From positions 16,167,733-16,231,732 of the forward strand of contig NC_044574.1 in the NCBI RefSeq assembly GCF_901933205.1: a stretch of 64,000 bases of DNA, in the 5' to 3' direction. Below the pieces are notes generated by a model. The model was not told the DNA's origin, did not search any database, and worked only from the letters and a program-made list of their open reading frames with translations. A program made the translations under genes and the position numbers. Of the stretch, positions 14,137-28,400 are shown piece after piece (positions within the stretch are counted from its first letter, which is position 1; each line of letters begins with the position of its first letter). The DNA is from Camarhynchus parvulus (Eukaryota; Chordata; Aves; Passeriformes; Thraupidae).

Positions 14137-14790
14137 AATCATAGAATGGCCAGGATTAGAAGGGTCTTTTAAGACCACAAAGTTCTAATCCCCCTGCCAT
14201 GGGCAGGGACACCCTCCACTAGACCAAGTAGATCAGTGTTGTCATTATATCGCAAGAGTTCTATTGTTATAGTGCAAGGGTTCCATATTGCTAGAGTTTC
14301 GTACCTCCTTGATGTTTCCTGTAGGCCACACCTCTAGGCACTGAATCTTCCTTGTCCTCAGAGTAGCCAACTGAGTCCAGCTCCCACCAATGCACTCTTT
14401 TATACCACTGTTCTTATTGGCTATAGGTGTGGCCTGTTAACATCAGGCCTGCTCCTAATCTTTAGTAATTGGTTCAGCTGCAACTCTTTAGGGGATAAGA
14501 TTACATTCTATACCACCTTCATTTACCCATACTGTATCCTCCTACAGATCAGAGCTTCATCCAATCTGGTCTTGAACATTCCAAGGATGGGGCACCCACA
14601 GCTTCTCTGGGTGACCTGTTGCAGTATTTCGGCACCCTCATCCTAAAGAATTTCTATCAATACCAAAATCTACTCTTAAAGTTGAAACCATTCCCCTTTG
14701 CCCTATCCTCACATGCTCGTGTAAATAGTCTCTCTGCACCTTTTTTGTAAACTCCCTTTAGGTGCCAGAAGGGCACAATTAGCTCAAAAA
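14137..14790 (-). mobile_element. CR1 LINE 3' region, interrupted
   Basis: Read on the minus strand this is a CR1 3' region. The plus-strand text starts with AATCATAGAATGGCCAGGAT, the reverse complement of the CR1 tail. It continues with the characteristic TGGGCAGGGACACC segment and, after an interruption at 14237-14545, with GGGGCACCCACAGCTTCTCT and CCATTCCCCTTTGCCCTATC. The interruption falls inside the conserved 3' region, so the CR1 was in place first. Ends are approximate. Confidence 0.85.
14237..14545. mobile_element. Probable solo LTR nested in CR1
   Basis: A 309-bp block splits the CR1 copy. It begins TGTTGTCATT and ends CTCCTACA, so it has the TG...CA ends typical of retroviral LTRs. 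It is flanked by a direct repeat AGATCAG (14230-14236 and 14546-14552). Inside are a TATA-like CTTTTATACC (about 14397) and a CCAAT-type motif on either strand. A 7-bp flanking repeat is slightly longer than the usual 4-6 bp; one base may match by chance. No internal retroviral genes are present. The family is not identified and the orientation is uncertain. Confidence 0.6.
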
Positions 14791-17700
14791 CCCTTCTTAT
14801 TTCCCTCTGGATGTGACCATACAACTGCTTTCTTATCCACCTAACACTCTTACAGAGGGTTTTTTTCCTGAGAATAGCAATGCAGGATAACCTTGTTTGT
14901 TCAGGAAATACAAATCAGGAGTTAAAATTTCATCTTTTTTGATGGAACAGGTGCATTTTTTCTATCACCTGGCTAATAATTTGAACTGTATTGCACATGG
15001 ACCAAGTTAGTTGATATTTTTAATGACTACATAAAGAACACGTGGAGTCTTGGTTCCCTGAACAAAAAGAATCAAGAAACAGAAGAAAATACTTTGCTAA
15101 AATCCATGCTTATTTTAGGTAATTCTTAACTCAAATTCACCTCTCTCATGCATTTTTCCCCTCTCAGACATATATCCATGATTTCCTTCTTTACCTAGAA
15201 CATTGGTCCTTCAGTGTGATGTTGATATCTTCACACAAATCCCTACAAACTAGTGCTAGTACAACCTTAGGTTTGTTTTCTCATTCAACATGAAATCAGG
15301 GGCATTGCACAGCACCACTTGCCATATACTGGTGTTCTGGGCTTGTATTCTTACCTTCAGTTTGAAGAGTAACCCCTTCTTTCTCATGTCCATGTTTGTT
15401 CTTATTTCACTCATCCATTTTATCCCAGTCTTCAGTATCACCATCATGCTCCAGCGCTGTTCCCACTTGTTCTCCGTCAGAACAGACTGTGCTCTAAAGC
15501 TCTAGTGTAACTTCACCCACATCAGAGACCCTCTCTTGTTAACACTTCCACTTTGCTCAGCAATCCAAAGAAACCTATAATCACAGTGGCTGGAATCATG
15601 CCTCACATAAAGTGGTTTTGATTGAGATCTCAAAAAACGAATAGAACAAAGAATAATAAATTTAACAATCAGTAAGTGGAACAAAACTACTTAAGATCAA
15701 TCCTTCTTTTTTCCTGCTGAACTTCAAAATTACCCTGTAAATGCCACCCTCAGCGTAAAAGTATTATAGGAAAAAAACCCTAACATTAGGAATTTTATTA
15801 TGACATGTTCAGCTGCAGTCAGAGTCTCTGCATGAAATCCACATAATGCAGTCATACACAAAGGAGTTGCTCTGTCTTCATCGGTTCCCTGTTGACTATA
15901 GTTAAGGTGAAATTAATGCATTAAATGGAACATAACTCAAATTTGCTACAGCTTTTAGAAGTCTTAATACTGAAGGTATTTATCCAAGAAATTTTGCTGT
16001 ACCAGATATATATAACAGCACATGCATCTAATATCTTTTCCTGAACAGAAAGTATTGACTTTAATCATTTAACAATTGTGAAACAGAAGTTAGACAAACC
16101 AGAGGTGCTTATTTAAAATCCAGTGGTTTGGGTGAGTTACTAAGTAAAAGTCCAAGAGTTAAAGAGAAAATGTTAATTTGAAAACTCAGCCCCCACTGGA
16201 AATGACTAGTGGACACTTCAAGAGTGACAATTCCTGTTTTGTTCCAATTTTAAACAGTCTTTCAAAAGGTATCATATCCTCATGAAAAAGTTAACTATTA
16301 CATTGTCTGAAAATTGAACTCTTGCTCTCTGCTGTTATCCACCTCTGTTACTTTGAATACACCTATTTGTTCAGCCCTGGGGTACAGGGGCTGCAGAAGC
16401 CACATGCCTGGGCACACTGCAGTGCTGCCCAGGTGCCTGCTGTACCCAGTGCCCAGCAAGCAGCCCACAGCTGGGAAATTGTCCTTGGCTCTTCAAACAG
16501 TATTGCATACCATCTTTTTTCTATACAGGCAAACACCACTTGGCCCTTCCTAATAAGCAGCAAGATAAAAAGTTTAAGTGCATGCATGACTGCGTGCCAG
16601 CTAAACAGCCCCTACATCATTAATAACCTGCCCTCCCCACTCCATTTATGCTGTACATGATGTCCATGTCTTTATCTACAGCACTCAGGACGTGTATGCT
16701 AAGCATGACTTATCCTCCTCCACCACCAGAGTGAAGACAAACCCCCTCTGCAGCAGGAACATGGTGTGTGGCTGTGATCCCATCAGATGAGCCTTCAACC
16801 CACCCTCAGCAAGGTGGTGAGAGCAGGGGCACCAGGGCACAGAGCAGCAGGAAAACCAGCAGGAAAAGTGGAGGAGAAAACCATTAGAAGCACAGAACCT
16901 CAAACTCCTACATTGCCTGACACCTCTCAGAGCAAATTTGGTCTGAGAGACTACTCCACAGGGGAAAAACAAGGGAAGCTGAGACTGGGGAAGGGGGAGG
17001 ATACATGTTTTTACACATTTGTGTGGCCTCATGTTGCTAATAGCATGGTTTCCTACATGCTAACTATACAGATGGTGTAAAGGCTTGCAGGGTAACACTT
17101 TGGTAGAGGGGAGGCCTGAATTTGCAAACAGGAAGTTTTTGGGGGACTGTAAGGAAAAAAATATGCTATTCACAAAATTTAGTCATGTTAAAGGTATTTA
17201 TTAGGTAATGTGGATAAAGTAGGTCATGAGCCCCTGCTGGATTATGGACTGATTTTTTTGGTTAGTGCAAGTAGGCATGAGGCACTTAGGGCATGCATAG
17301 CTATGCCCTGCTGCCCAGGATATGATTCAGGATACAGACCTTGAAAACTAGAAGCTGGCAGTTTAGGAGTCTGGTCATTGTTCTAATGGAAGCTGGAAAA
17401 AATCTGGACATCTGAGCATATGGATGTGAAGGATCTCAACAACTGGAAAAAAATATCTTTCTGGGGCCTAAGAAACCCTTTTCTTTCAGTTGATATTTGT
17501 GTATGGTCTTAAATAAACAAGCTAAACAACACACTAACTCATATTAATCCAGAATTTACTATGAGGCCCATTTTCTTATTATCTCAGCCCTGTCTCACTG
17601 AGATGTAAGGATTCATTGACAGAAAGAGTAATTGGTTTGTTCAAAATTAAAAACAAAAGGTATTTTTAAATTCCAGCTGTGATAGTCGTGAAAAATTAAT

Positions 17701-20700
17701 GCCTGTTGTACTGGAGAGAAAATATCACTACATACTACCAGATACACAGGTAAGTGATGTCCAAACTACTAGGCTGAGGCAGTCTTTGACACAGCGCTTC
17801 TTTTGCAAATCACCAAACATGACTGGTGGTGACCAAGGGATATGACTGCTGCTTGTGGTCACAATTTTACATTAAGTTCAATGAACAAAAGAGGTATTTT
17901 GAGTTCTGATTATTGTACCCATTGAGATAACTGTGTTTTATTCATATGTTCTGATGCATCAGTAGATCTCAACGCATTTTATAATGGTCTCATATTAATT
18001 TGGGATATGAGGCACAGGTGCAGAGATGTATTCAAAGTCTTCCACCAGGCAAGTAGCCAAAGCAGAAGCAGAAACCAGGGGCTTCAATCTTAAAGTTTTA
18101 CTACGCCTTCCATTTGTCAGAACATCCTAGTATGTACTTAGTGCTTAAGAGGAAGTTCATACAAAGAAAATACAAAGAATAGTGGCGTAGTTCGTATCTA
18201 CAGAAGGCACTGGATAATGAATATTAAACTATAGAAATCACTGTGTGGCTTGCTACTTTTTGTTCTCTCCTAAGTAGCTTTTTTAAAAAATATTATACAT
18301 TCCTTCATTTCCCAGGCAAAGAAGCTAAAAGTTTAATACTCCAAACCCCATAGTAATTAATTTTTATGTCTCCAAATTCCACCTCTCTGTTAATACCAGT
18401 CCAGTCTGAACAGTTACAGGCTTTTTTGCCTGGGTTAGGAAATTCTGATACTCTTATGTGCAGTACAGCAGTTAAATAACCTGTTTCTATTCATACCATG
18501 TCCAATCCCTTAAAGCTGTGCTGCAGAATATTGATTGTCATTCCACTTGCTGATAACATGCCAACAGCAACAGTACACCCGGATGTGGGACTCCCTTCAC
18601 AGCCTTGGCTTCTTTTTTTGTTGTTGTTGGGGTTTTTTTGTGCATGTGCATGCGTGTGTACTGGTGGTGGTGGAGTTTCTTGTGGTTTGTTGCTGTTTTT
18701 TGGTTTGTTCTGCTTGAAGCTGACGCAGTGGTTTCTAAAACTGGTACACAGAGTTGGCTGCATGTGCTTGGAATAGAAAAGGCCAGAAAGGTCAGACTGT
18801 GAGCAATAAAGCAAAAAAAGGGGATGAGCCTCTCAGCAGAGGCTGTGGCATGGTTAAAATCCTCGCTGATAAAAAGATATTCCTTAGCAGAAATCTCCCC
18901 AATCCGGTGGAAGTCTCTGCCCTCTACTGGCATTCCCGAGGATCAGCCTTGCTCAGCCGTGGGAGGCTGTGATCAGACCCCGAGAGCCCCCACAGACCCT
19001 GCTAAGACCAGCCATATTTATAGAGCAAATCCTTCAGAACATGGTGTTTCAGGAAGTGCAAGAATAACAGAGATCTAAATCTCAAGTGACATTTGCTATT
19101 GACTTCTGCAATGCCTTTCAGATGTCTGCCTACTTCTCACCTTGTTCAACACTGCAAGGGTTAGTCTGAAGCATCTCCACATGCTATTACAGTCCCCATC
19201 TGTTTTCTTCCAGTGAGCCAATACAGGGAAGAAGAAAGATAATAAATGTTACTTCTTGTTGTGGTAGTAATTTTCACTCTACTATTAAAAAAAAAAAACA
19301 AACAACACATTTGTTTAGCATGTTTCAACAAAAGATTTCAAAGTGCAATTTTGGGTTACAATAGAATTGGACATGCTGAATGACTCTGCTATTAGTGTAT
19401 ATGAAAACTGTTTTCCTTGGATGCAGGGTATGATCATAAATGTTTATTTTGTGGCAATTTTTACTGCTACTAATAATAATAATAGGTGGAAAACTGATTT
19501 TCTCATGAAAATATAAGTAAACAAATGAAACCTGTTGGTAAAATATGTGAATTTCACTTCCCAGTGAGCTCTCAAAACATTTTGGACTCAGTCCTGCAAT
19601 GATCAAAAGGTTCTGCAAAGCAAGGGGCCTGGAACCAGTCAGGGTCTGCAGAACAGCAGCCCCAGTCCACACAGCAGCTCAGGTTCCCACCCATTTCACA
19701 CTTGGAATGTCAAAAACAGGCTCTTGCCCAGTGTTCACAGGTCTTTGGCTTTATAACCATACTACAGATATTCTACTGTACAAACCTCTTTTTTTTTGTG
19801 CTCTATTAAAATCTACTTTCTCTAAATCTATAGGAACAAACCTCCTTCATACAGAGCAGGCCTGTCCCAGCTGCCCTGGCCTTCTGACAAAGCCATGCTG
19901 TCTCTGCACCTTTGTATGAGATGCCATGTGCAAGAGCCATCCCTGTTTGGAGAGACTGGAACTGTGTGTAGGGCTGGACCATGCAATTGCATCATCTTCT
20001 CTAAGGTGCACTAGCTCTGCCCTAGAAATGTTTACTTTTAAACAATATTACACCTGTGAAACTCAGAATGCTGAGTGCAAGCGGGCTGCAGTGTAAGCAG
20101 AACTGATCTGGCATGATCTGGGTTTTATTTTTCACCAGACCCCACTTGACTTCTTTCCTAGTAAACAGTAGCATGCATCTTTGAAGGAAGGTTGCATAGA
20201 AAAATGCCCTACTAAACAGGCTCTGTGTATATGAATTGTTTTGTGTGAAAACATCTGTACAGCCCCAAGTAAAAAACATGATAAATTCAGCTGCTTAATA
20301 TATATAAGAAATTAATAAATATTGCATTCCCTAACTTAAAGGTAAGCTTCTAACTTCTGTAGTACAGTATCGGTAATCATGCCATATAAATGTAAAATAT
20401 GAGCAATTCAGAAGTTCTCATCAACACTGGAGTGGAAATTCATCATGTACCTATTACTGTAATAAGCAGTAAGACATCCCTGTCTTATGGGGGAGTTGGA
20501 GTAGATCTTCAGAGCTCCCCTGCAGCCCAAACCATGCCATAATTCTGTGAAAATCTTCACAACAGGACTACAGCCTCCATTAGTAGTATGGGGGCACTGC
20601 AGAGAGCTCATCCATATGGAACACACCTGCAAAAAAACACATCTCTGCTCATCATTGCAGCACCACCAGATCTCTGGGCCAGGTGAAGGAAATAAAGTTT

Positions 20701-21741
20701 GGAGAGATAGAGGATGAAACCGGTCACAAAAAGCCTCTTTAACATCAAACTCCTCAGGTTAAATCTCTCACCTCAGCAGCAATTTGTCAGACACCCGGCT
20801 CATTGTCATACCCTCAGCTCTATTGTCACTCTCCAGATTCAATAACATCATTTTTCTATCTTTCTGCTCATGCCTGCGAACTGATGAGAGTTAATCCAGA
20901 AGTCTTGTGTCCACAATTATGCTTTAACACTATTCACTGCTTCAGCTAGCTTGGCAAAGGGAAGCCTTCAAATCCTGTTAGTTTGTAGTATGATAGCTAC
21001 CCCCTTTTCCAGAATAATTGAGTAGCACTCTACAGTTTCATTCCCAACCAGTCCCTTTCAGTTTTTGTCTGTACTCTGAGCCCGAACAAACCACTGGTGC
21101 AGCAGCAGCATTGCAAGCTTTTCACTTAAAAGCAGATTTACAAATTGACAGTCCTGGTTTGACAAGACAGAAAAATTCCCCTCTACTTTTGCATCCTGCA
21201 AAACAAAACAAGTAAAGACAGTCATAGCAAAACAGGCAATCATTCTATGTTAAAATTAACATGGGCACATGTGAGCTTTTCCAGTGGGAAGAGGGAAAAG
21301 GTTTCCTGACTCATGGCAGTAAATCCTTCCCCAACACAACCCTGAAGTTAATAAAAACGGGAAAGTGCAGAGGGAGAACATACACACAATTTGGCATATT
21401 TAATTGCTTTCAAGATGTTCCCAAAAATCCAACAGAACTGATTCCGTGTAAGTCCATGCTCAGAACAGGCAATGCTTGCACTCTTTATCCATACTGTATT
21501 TCCATGTAACATGGCTGGATTTAAGAAAACATTTGCCCCAGCTGAAGGCCTGCCTCTATGCATGGTTAGTAGATCTTTGGCACATACAGAAATGTATTTT
21601 ATGCACCATCAGAATTAAATAAATAAAAAAATTAAGTCCTTTACCACAACTGAACTGAATATTCAATTAAACCAATTAAAACGTTATCAAGATATTGAGA
21701 TTACAGTAATGGAGACAGCCCAGTACATAAAACAATATATA
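14791..21741. other. Intergenic DNA downstream of QDPR
   Basis: No supported gene or RNA was found on either strand. The most GC-rich patch (about 16370-16480) carries no exon signature. A T/G-rich low-complexity tract lies at about 18611-18711. The right end adjoins the presumed QDPR polyadenylation site. Confidence 0.5.
18611..18711. repeat. T/G-rich low-complexity tract
   Basis: Runs of T interrupted by GTT, GTGCATGT and GGT repeats form a simple-sequence stretch. It generates several overlapping spurious open frames on both strands. Confidence 0.7.
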
Positions 21742-21747
21742 TTTATT
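21742..21747 (-). terminator. QDPR: Candidate QDPR polyadenylation signal
   Basis: On the minus strand the first AATAAA after the QDPR stop codon lies here, about 725 bases downstream. It is followed by a T/G-rich stretch (about 21700-21738) that could serve as the downstream element. The interval 21748-22472 would then be the 3' UTR; it shows no coding potential. The assignment rests on position and motif only. Confidence 0.5.
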
Positions 21748-22472
21748 TGCACAAAAAGTTCCATTTTCAAGTGCATGTATGCTTTTTCTACTACTTTACA
21801 GCACTTTGCTTTTAGAAAAAGTCAAGAACAATCATGACCAAGAGAAAGACACACTATTCATTTGACAGAATGACTTTTATCCTACAACTGTAGGCCTGAG
21901 AGCAGCTTATGAACTGTAAGGCAAATTAGGAACTCCTCCTCAAGTGAGTAATCTGAGTTTCATTAACTCAAGTGGAACATTCACAAGAAAAGTGTCACAC
22001 GACTACGACATGATACATGACTGTGGTGCTCCCTATGGCTACAGCCAACACAATAGGCAGGGGTGGGGTTATATTCTCAGACAGAAAAAGACAGAAAGCT
22101 GAAAGATCCACAGCAAATCGCCAGAAACACTTACTGACAGAGAAAAAAATCCAACCATTATGTATGCAATTACATGACACAGCTAAGCACAATTCCCATT
22201 TCAGAGAAAACAGGTAAATTGCCATACAATGCTCAGAATTAGGACATCTACAGACTTTAAAGCCTGCAACCTTCATTTAGAGACAAGTTGGTATTATTTG
22301 GTAAACAAATGCTGATAGCTCACAACTGACAGCACAAACATTACTTGAAATCTGGTTCCGTTGATGGAATAACTACAAACACTGGATACAGAAGACCATT
22401 CAAATTATACTGGTGGACAGATTTTCCACATCTTCTCCTGTGTTGAAGTTTTATCACTTCAAGTGACTGAAA

Positions 22473-25400
22473 TCAAAGATGTGCTGCTGAAACTAGTTCA
22501 GTCTTCCCACCTGTAGTTATCACCTGGATCAGACTGCCAGAGCTGGGTCGATCCTTTCCTGTTATCCAGTCATAAAAGGTTCTGTTTTAAAATGAATGGA
22601 TAAAATAGGGTGAGGGAGAACAAAAAAATTACAACTACTATCAGGTATATTGATAGGAACAATAAAATGCAAGCCTATTACTTTTCCTTCTTTTCCTGCT
22701 GCTCTCTCTGGTGATGTCAATGTGATGTGATCACTGGATTCAGACCCACAGAACTGTACAGAGGGCCCAGAGAAATCCAAGGGGCATTAGAGCACACAGG
22801 ATTTCCAAAATATCTCAAAAGAAAAGGCCAGGAGCTTAAAATGTCAGAGTCCCTAGGTTTTTTCCCACTTAATAAAAGTTAGAAAAGGGGAAGGAGGAGA
22901 TATTTCAGTTGCCTTTATAGCATATAGATAAAAGAAATACAGTTTTATGACTAGAATAGAGTTGCTAAACTCATTACTCTGCCACTGGCCATTATACTAT
23001 TATGATATTTAACTGTCAAAGTGGTCTCAGTGGGAGGGAAAAAAGCCTTAAGACATCCAAAATAGTGCTGAGTAAGATGGACACCTTCTAGGTAGCAGAC
23101 CAGGAGACTCCTTATCAAAGCACAACATAATCTCCTTCCTTAAAATAGACTAGAGAGAGTGAAGAGTATTTTAGAAGTCCTTCAGCCCTTCCAATAGTGC
23201 ACACATAGCAACTGTCATGTTGGAACATCCCACAATCTAACAAGAGCTCCCAGGGCACAAAATCCAAGTGCCATATGGGAAAGGATTTCCAGTATCATTC
23301 CCAAGATGCAGATGTTGCCAACAGATGCTGATGTTGCTCAGTGAGATTTTCAGTTTTCCAAGCACTGGGGTTAAACTTCAGGGAATTAGAAACAAAACAA
23401 ACCAATCAACTGAATTCTCCTGTAAGGATAAATAATTTAAAAGTTCAACTTAAAAAATTAATTTGCAACACTGCAACATCTAGCTAAGCTATCCCTGGAG
23501 CACAATAAATTAGGGATCTTTTTCTGAACCAGGCCAGAAAAAGATTTCAGACCAGCTAAATTCAGTTGAGGAGGCCTGTTTTAAAGAGCCTCATCAGACA
23601 ACTGCAGAGGCTCAAACTAAACAGATGCAACAAAAACCATTTCCATCTCTGGCCTCCACCTTAAAAAAAATTCCAAAAAAGGAAATCTGATATCAGAACT
23701 AACTCTCTGAACAATCAGCAATAGGTAAATGCAATTCCACTGTCAGTTCTAAAAGTCTTTTAAAATATGAGTTCACCCTCAACAGAAACTCTGCTACTCC
23801 CTATCACTTGGCAGAAGGCAATACTCATGCTGCATCTTCTCTAACCCTGAGGAATGAGAACAGTAAGGTAGATAATCTCAGCCTGCCATTACATAAGCTA
23901 CAGTTGAAGGTTCTGCATTTTGCAGCATCATTCAGGACAAGTTTTTGTGGATAGTAAAAAAAAAAAAATCCATACTAAATTCTTCTGAGCAAGAGCAGAA
24001 ATGGTGCCTATGATAGAACTGAACTAATGTGCCATAAACTGGGCAGTAAAACGTATCTAGAAGAAAAAGAATCCCACCCAAGTAGAAATGCTTGTTTGCG
24101 GTTTGTCTTTAAGGCAGGTGTCTCCTGCACCTGCTGTCTGCAATTTAATTTGTCTACAGGCTTTAGGAAATTCTCCAGCTTCCAGCTGCTTAAGGCTATC
24201 TTCCTTGCTGGAATCACTCATGCAGAGAAGCTGAAGTTGATGGAGTTAGGCTAATTTTCTCCAGTTAGCAAGCCTGTGCAATTAAACCTGATGTGATTTA
24301 GAAAGATACCCAATAAGACGATGGAGGAAAAAAATCCACCCAAATCCAAGACAGCTATTTAAAAAGAACAGGCACTGACATGCAGCAGCAAGAGGGATAG
24401 GGAGCAACTGTTTAGTTATCCCACAAATACTCACTCTGCAATGAATTCTAAGGGTGTCCAGGAGCTGAAATCTGCATCAGGCATTGATTTCCTGTTTGCT
24501 GGTGTATCTAAGGTAACCCTGTGATTAAAAAAGATAAGCAAGCCTTTTATTTATATATCATGTTTCTGATGAGCACCACCTGCTTCAATTAATTCACTGC
24601 TGTAATATGCCCTTGACTTTTATACCAGGTGATATGGATCCCTTGCATCCTCCCCATGTGTTAACAGTATATAGTCATTAGTTTCAATGTATATCCAAGG
24701 CTCCAAATAAGAATCCCCCAGCTTCCTGGCTAGCTGAGGAAGTGCCCATTAGAGCCATCACTCAGCTTGCAGCTCCTCTCCCACCTCTCTCATGCAGATG
24801 GGGAAGGGCAGCAATAAGCCCGTTCACATGTACTGCCCAGCACACGTGCACTACATCAATGCTTTCGAGAGACCAAGTGCATAAATACAGGAAGTTGTGA
24901 GTTTGACAATACATATTTACACTACATACAATGACATGAAAGGGTTAACTTTCCAGAACTCCCTCACTGAAATGCTGTTGACAAACCAAGGTGTATTTAC
25001 CCTCTCAAAAATTCAGTTAAGAACAGAGTTTTGCATGAGAACTACACAAGAGCAGCATGCACAAAAATCCAGTGATCTTGGCATGTGCCTGCCTACAAAG
25101 CTCTGCAGAAGGTGGTGTCAGTTATGCAAACACATTTAATGCCATTCCTGTCTGATCTGAAGAAGTTTCTTAAGAGTGTGTATGAGAAAATCAAAAGTAG
25201 AGAATTCAGGTAGTGTACCAAACCTCTGTAGAGAATTCCTTAGTCTTACATTTTGGATCCTGTACTAGATATGGACCTGGCAAGAAAAATACTTTCAATT
25301 TTTGCAACAGAATTGATAAAATTAAACAGAGTGAAGACCAACTAGGCCATCCACTTTTTAATAGCTTTCCTGACAAAAAACGAAAGCAGGTAAATACAAG

Positions 25401-28400
25401 CTAAATTTTTTGGTTTACAGGTCCTCCAAGTAACCTAATTTTACCAGTCAAACATAGGCATGCATCACCTTAGGAAGAAGCATCTTTAATCAAGTGAAAA
25501 CCTGTCAAGTAATCCTTTGCCTACTATTATCACAAAGCTAATTCTAAAACATTGCTGAACAGTTCATCTCATTTTTACAGTTCTGTCTATCCTGAAATGA
25601 AGAAATCACATGTTAATGCATGGCTACAGTTAAACTGGTTAAAAGTAAACCAAATTTTAATCCTAACATCCACTACTGTTTTGCAAAGGCAAAGAAAAGA
25701 ACGTAATCATTTTCATTTTTAGGGTGACTTGTGTAAGTCTTTGTTCATGCAGTCAAGATGCATCTTTTCCCCATGAGCAGGTCTGAGAGGCTGTTTGTGT
25801 ACTGTGAATAGGATACTGCAAACATATCTGTGTGGCTCTAGGTTGCAGCAGTAATTAAATTAACACAGGCAGAGACAACTAAACAACCACTTACGGTAAA
25901 ATGGCAACTGCAGCAGAGCCAGATGGCAGCCCACTGCTGGCACCAGCCAAACTCTGACAAAGCTGATGCACTGCTCCTTTGGCCATGCCATAGGCAATCA
26001 TCCCTGAAAATTAAAAACAGGCACATCAGAGCACTTTCAGAACAGCCCTCAACATCAGCAGTAACATGACAGAAACTAAAGACTGTTTGATGAATATTAA
26101 GACAACTTAGCACAGCCAGAAAAAAAACAGACTTTTAAAACATATTAAAGCATACATGTTAAAAGAACAAATGATAATAGTAATAAAAAGGCTTTAGTAG
26201 ACATCCAGAAACTATCACAGAACTCAGTTAACCTAGCACTACAGAAATAAGCAGCTTACCAAGTCAAGCATATTTAGTCAAAGTATCCAAATGCACTCTG
26301 AAGGATGTGACCTACAGGGCTAAGTTTACAAATTTAACAGAGTAAGATGCTCATAGACTTTAATAAGGCACTCTTCTATTAATTTTAATCATATAACTAA
26401 AGTATTTGTGAGTTTGGACCCAAACAAATACAGCTCACTTCGCTCTCAAACCTGGAATTCACTTGGTCAGCATCTCAGGTCTGACAGGCCCTGTGGAGAA
26501 AGCTACAAAAAAATCCAACTCTCACGGTAGAAAATTAATAATGTGCACAGAAAGCAAGCTTCTTCCTAAAAACTGTTGCTTTCTAGGCAAGTCAGCATTT
26601 AGCAGTGTAAGAGCAGCATGAACCAGAGCATAAGGCACACTGCTCAGGAACAAGATCTGAACAATCAGAGTGCTAGAGGTTTCAGATGACTTCAGGCACA
26701 TATCTGTCAAGAAGTTCAGACACAGATAAAGTACACAAGAAAACAGGTCTACTACAACTGAATGTGTTCCTTCCTAGCCATCTATACAGCTCTTCAGCCC
26801 CTTTCCAATGCTCCTAAAGAAGTATTCTGAACATAGTAGAAATACTTCTACAGTGTAATTAAACGTATTATATAACATCCATTTTTATTAGGAGGAATCA
26901 TGGACAGCACTAGCTAACTTATTTTATTGTTATGATAAAAACATTCACATGTGTATCATATTCCTCTCTTGTCTTGCCTAAACCAAACATTCTAATTCTT
27001 CTTAGAAACCTTTTCATGCCTGATACATTTCTCAAACATCATGCTCACACTGCTTCTGTCACTGTTCATGTAATTTTCAGTGTTCTTTGGTTTGCATTAT
27101 GTGAGGCAACATTTTCTCATAGAAAAAGAAAGAATCTTGTTTGCTGTTAATAAGATTTTCCTTCCAGAACAGCCAGTCATAACAAGGCTAATAAGGCATA
27201 TTTGCAAAAGTTGAGTAACAACTCTTTCCCAATTCTTCCTGATGTTAATAAGTTGCATGTGTTTGCCCAAAGCACTGCTGTGACTTTTAGAAAAATCCAG
27301 ACCAGCTGAAACCAGCTAGTTCAAAACAGGAAGGCTCATCACTTTGATTCCTGCGTTGTGGTCCCTACCTCCCAAGACCACCCAAACAAAAACCATGAAA
27401 AGTTGCCAAAATTCACTTTTTTTCTTTTGTGTATAGTCAGTCAGCAGTTCACTGTAAAATATTCATCTGCTTATTCTCAAAAATAAACCTTTTATCTTTG
27501 ACTATAATAGTTGCCACTATAAAAACAAAAGATTAATCATTAACTAGAAAATATATAGAATATTTTTGCCTGAACAGTTTTAGGCAAAGCTTTCAGGAAT
27601 ATTCATAAATTGTATATGTTTTAAAATCTTAGTATCTGTGTCTTAAAAATATTGTTGAAATGACACTAATAAAAGCTTGGGAAATAAGAGTATTTGTCTC
27701 AAACTTTCCTTTTGCTGCCTGTGGGCTTGTGTGTCAGTGCCTATTTTTTTTATTTTTTCAGTTTTAAATTGCTCCCAGATTTCTTCCTCCATGCAGACCA
27801 ACATGGTTGAGGGGCAAGATTAAAAATGCAATAAAGCTCCTATTAAATAGCTAGCTGAGGACAAAGCCAACAGTCAACAAGCTTATCTATGTTTGAAGCA
27901 AAGATAGACTGGAATCAGAACATGAACAGGACAAGCATGGTTATCAGAATCAGCTGAATCATCACCAACAGAAAGACTGGTCAATTAAGGACTGTCTTTC
28001 AGAACACAAATAGGAAATTTAACTTCGTCTAAGCACTGAACTTCTAATGCTGTGTGCTTCTAGTCTTCTTTGTCTTCCAAACATTTTTCTGTATCATATA
28101 CTAGGCAAGTACACTTCACCAATGCATGTCAAATACTATTTAAATACTGATTCTACATGCTTGCACTACAGCTTTGAGAGATTGAATATTGCTACCTGTA
28201 AAATTACATTTTCCTTACACATTTCAGCAGCAGGATCCCATTTGTGCTAGATGACAAGAAATTGGGGTGTGAAGCTATTGCCTCACAAACAAGAATGCTC
28301 AGATAAACAACTGTCTCTGACTGCTGGTGTCCCTGCAGCTGTCAGGCATAGCATTTTACCTGGAGTTCCAGACAAAGCAGCTTGAGCTCCTGTCAGAGTC

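Noticed and set aside
18491..18933. Overlapping frames of up to 131 codons on both strands
   Set aside because: They are caused by the T/G-rich low-complexity tract, which lacks stops in several frames.
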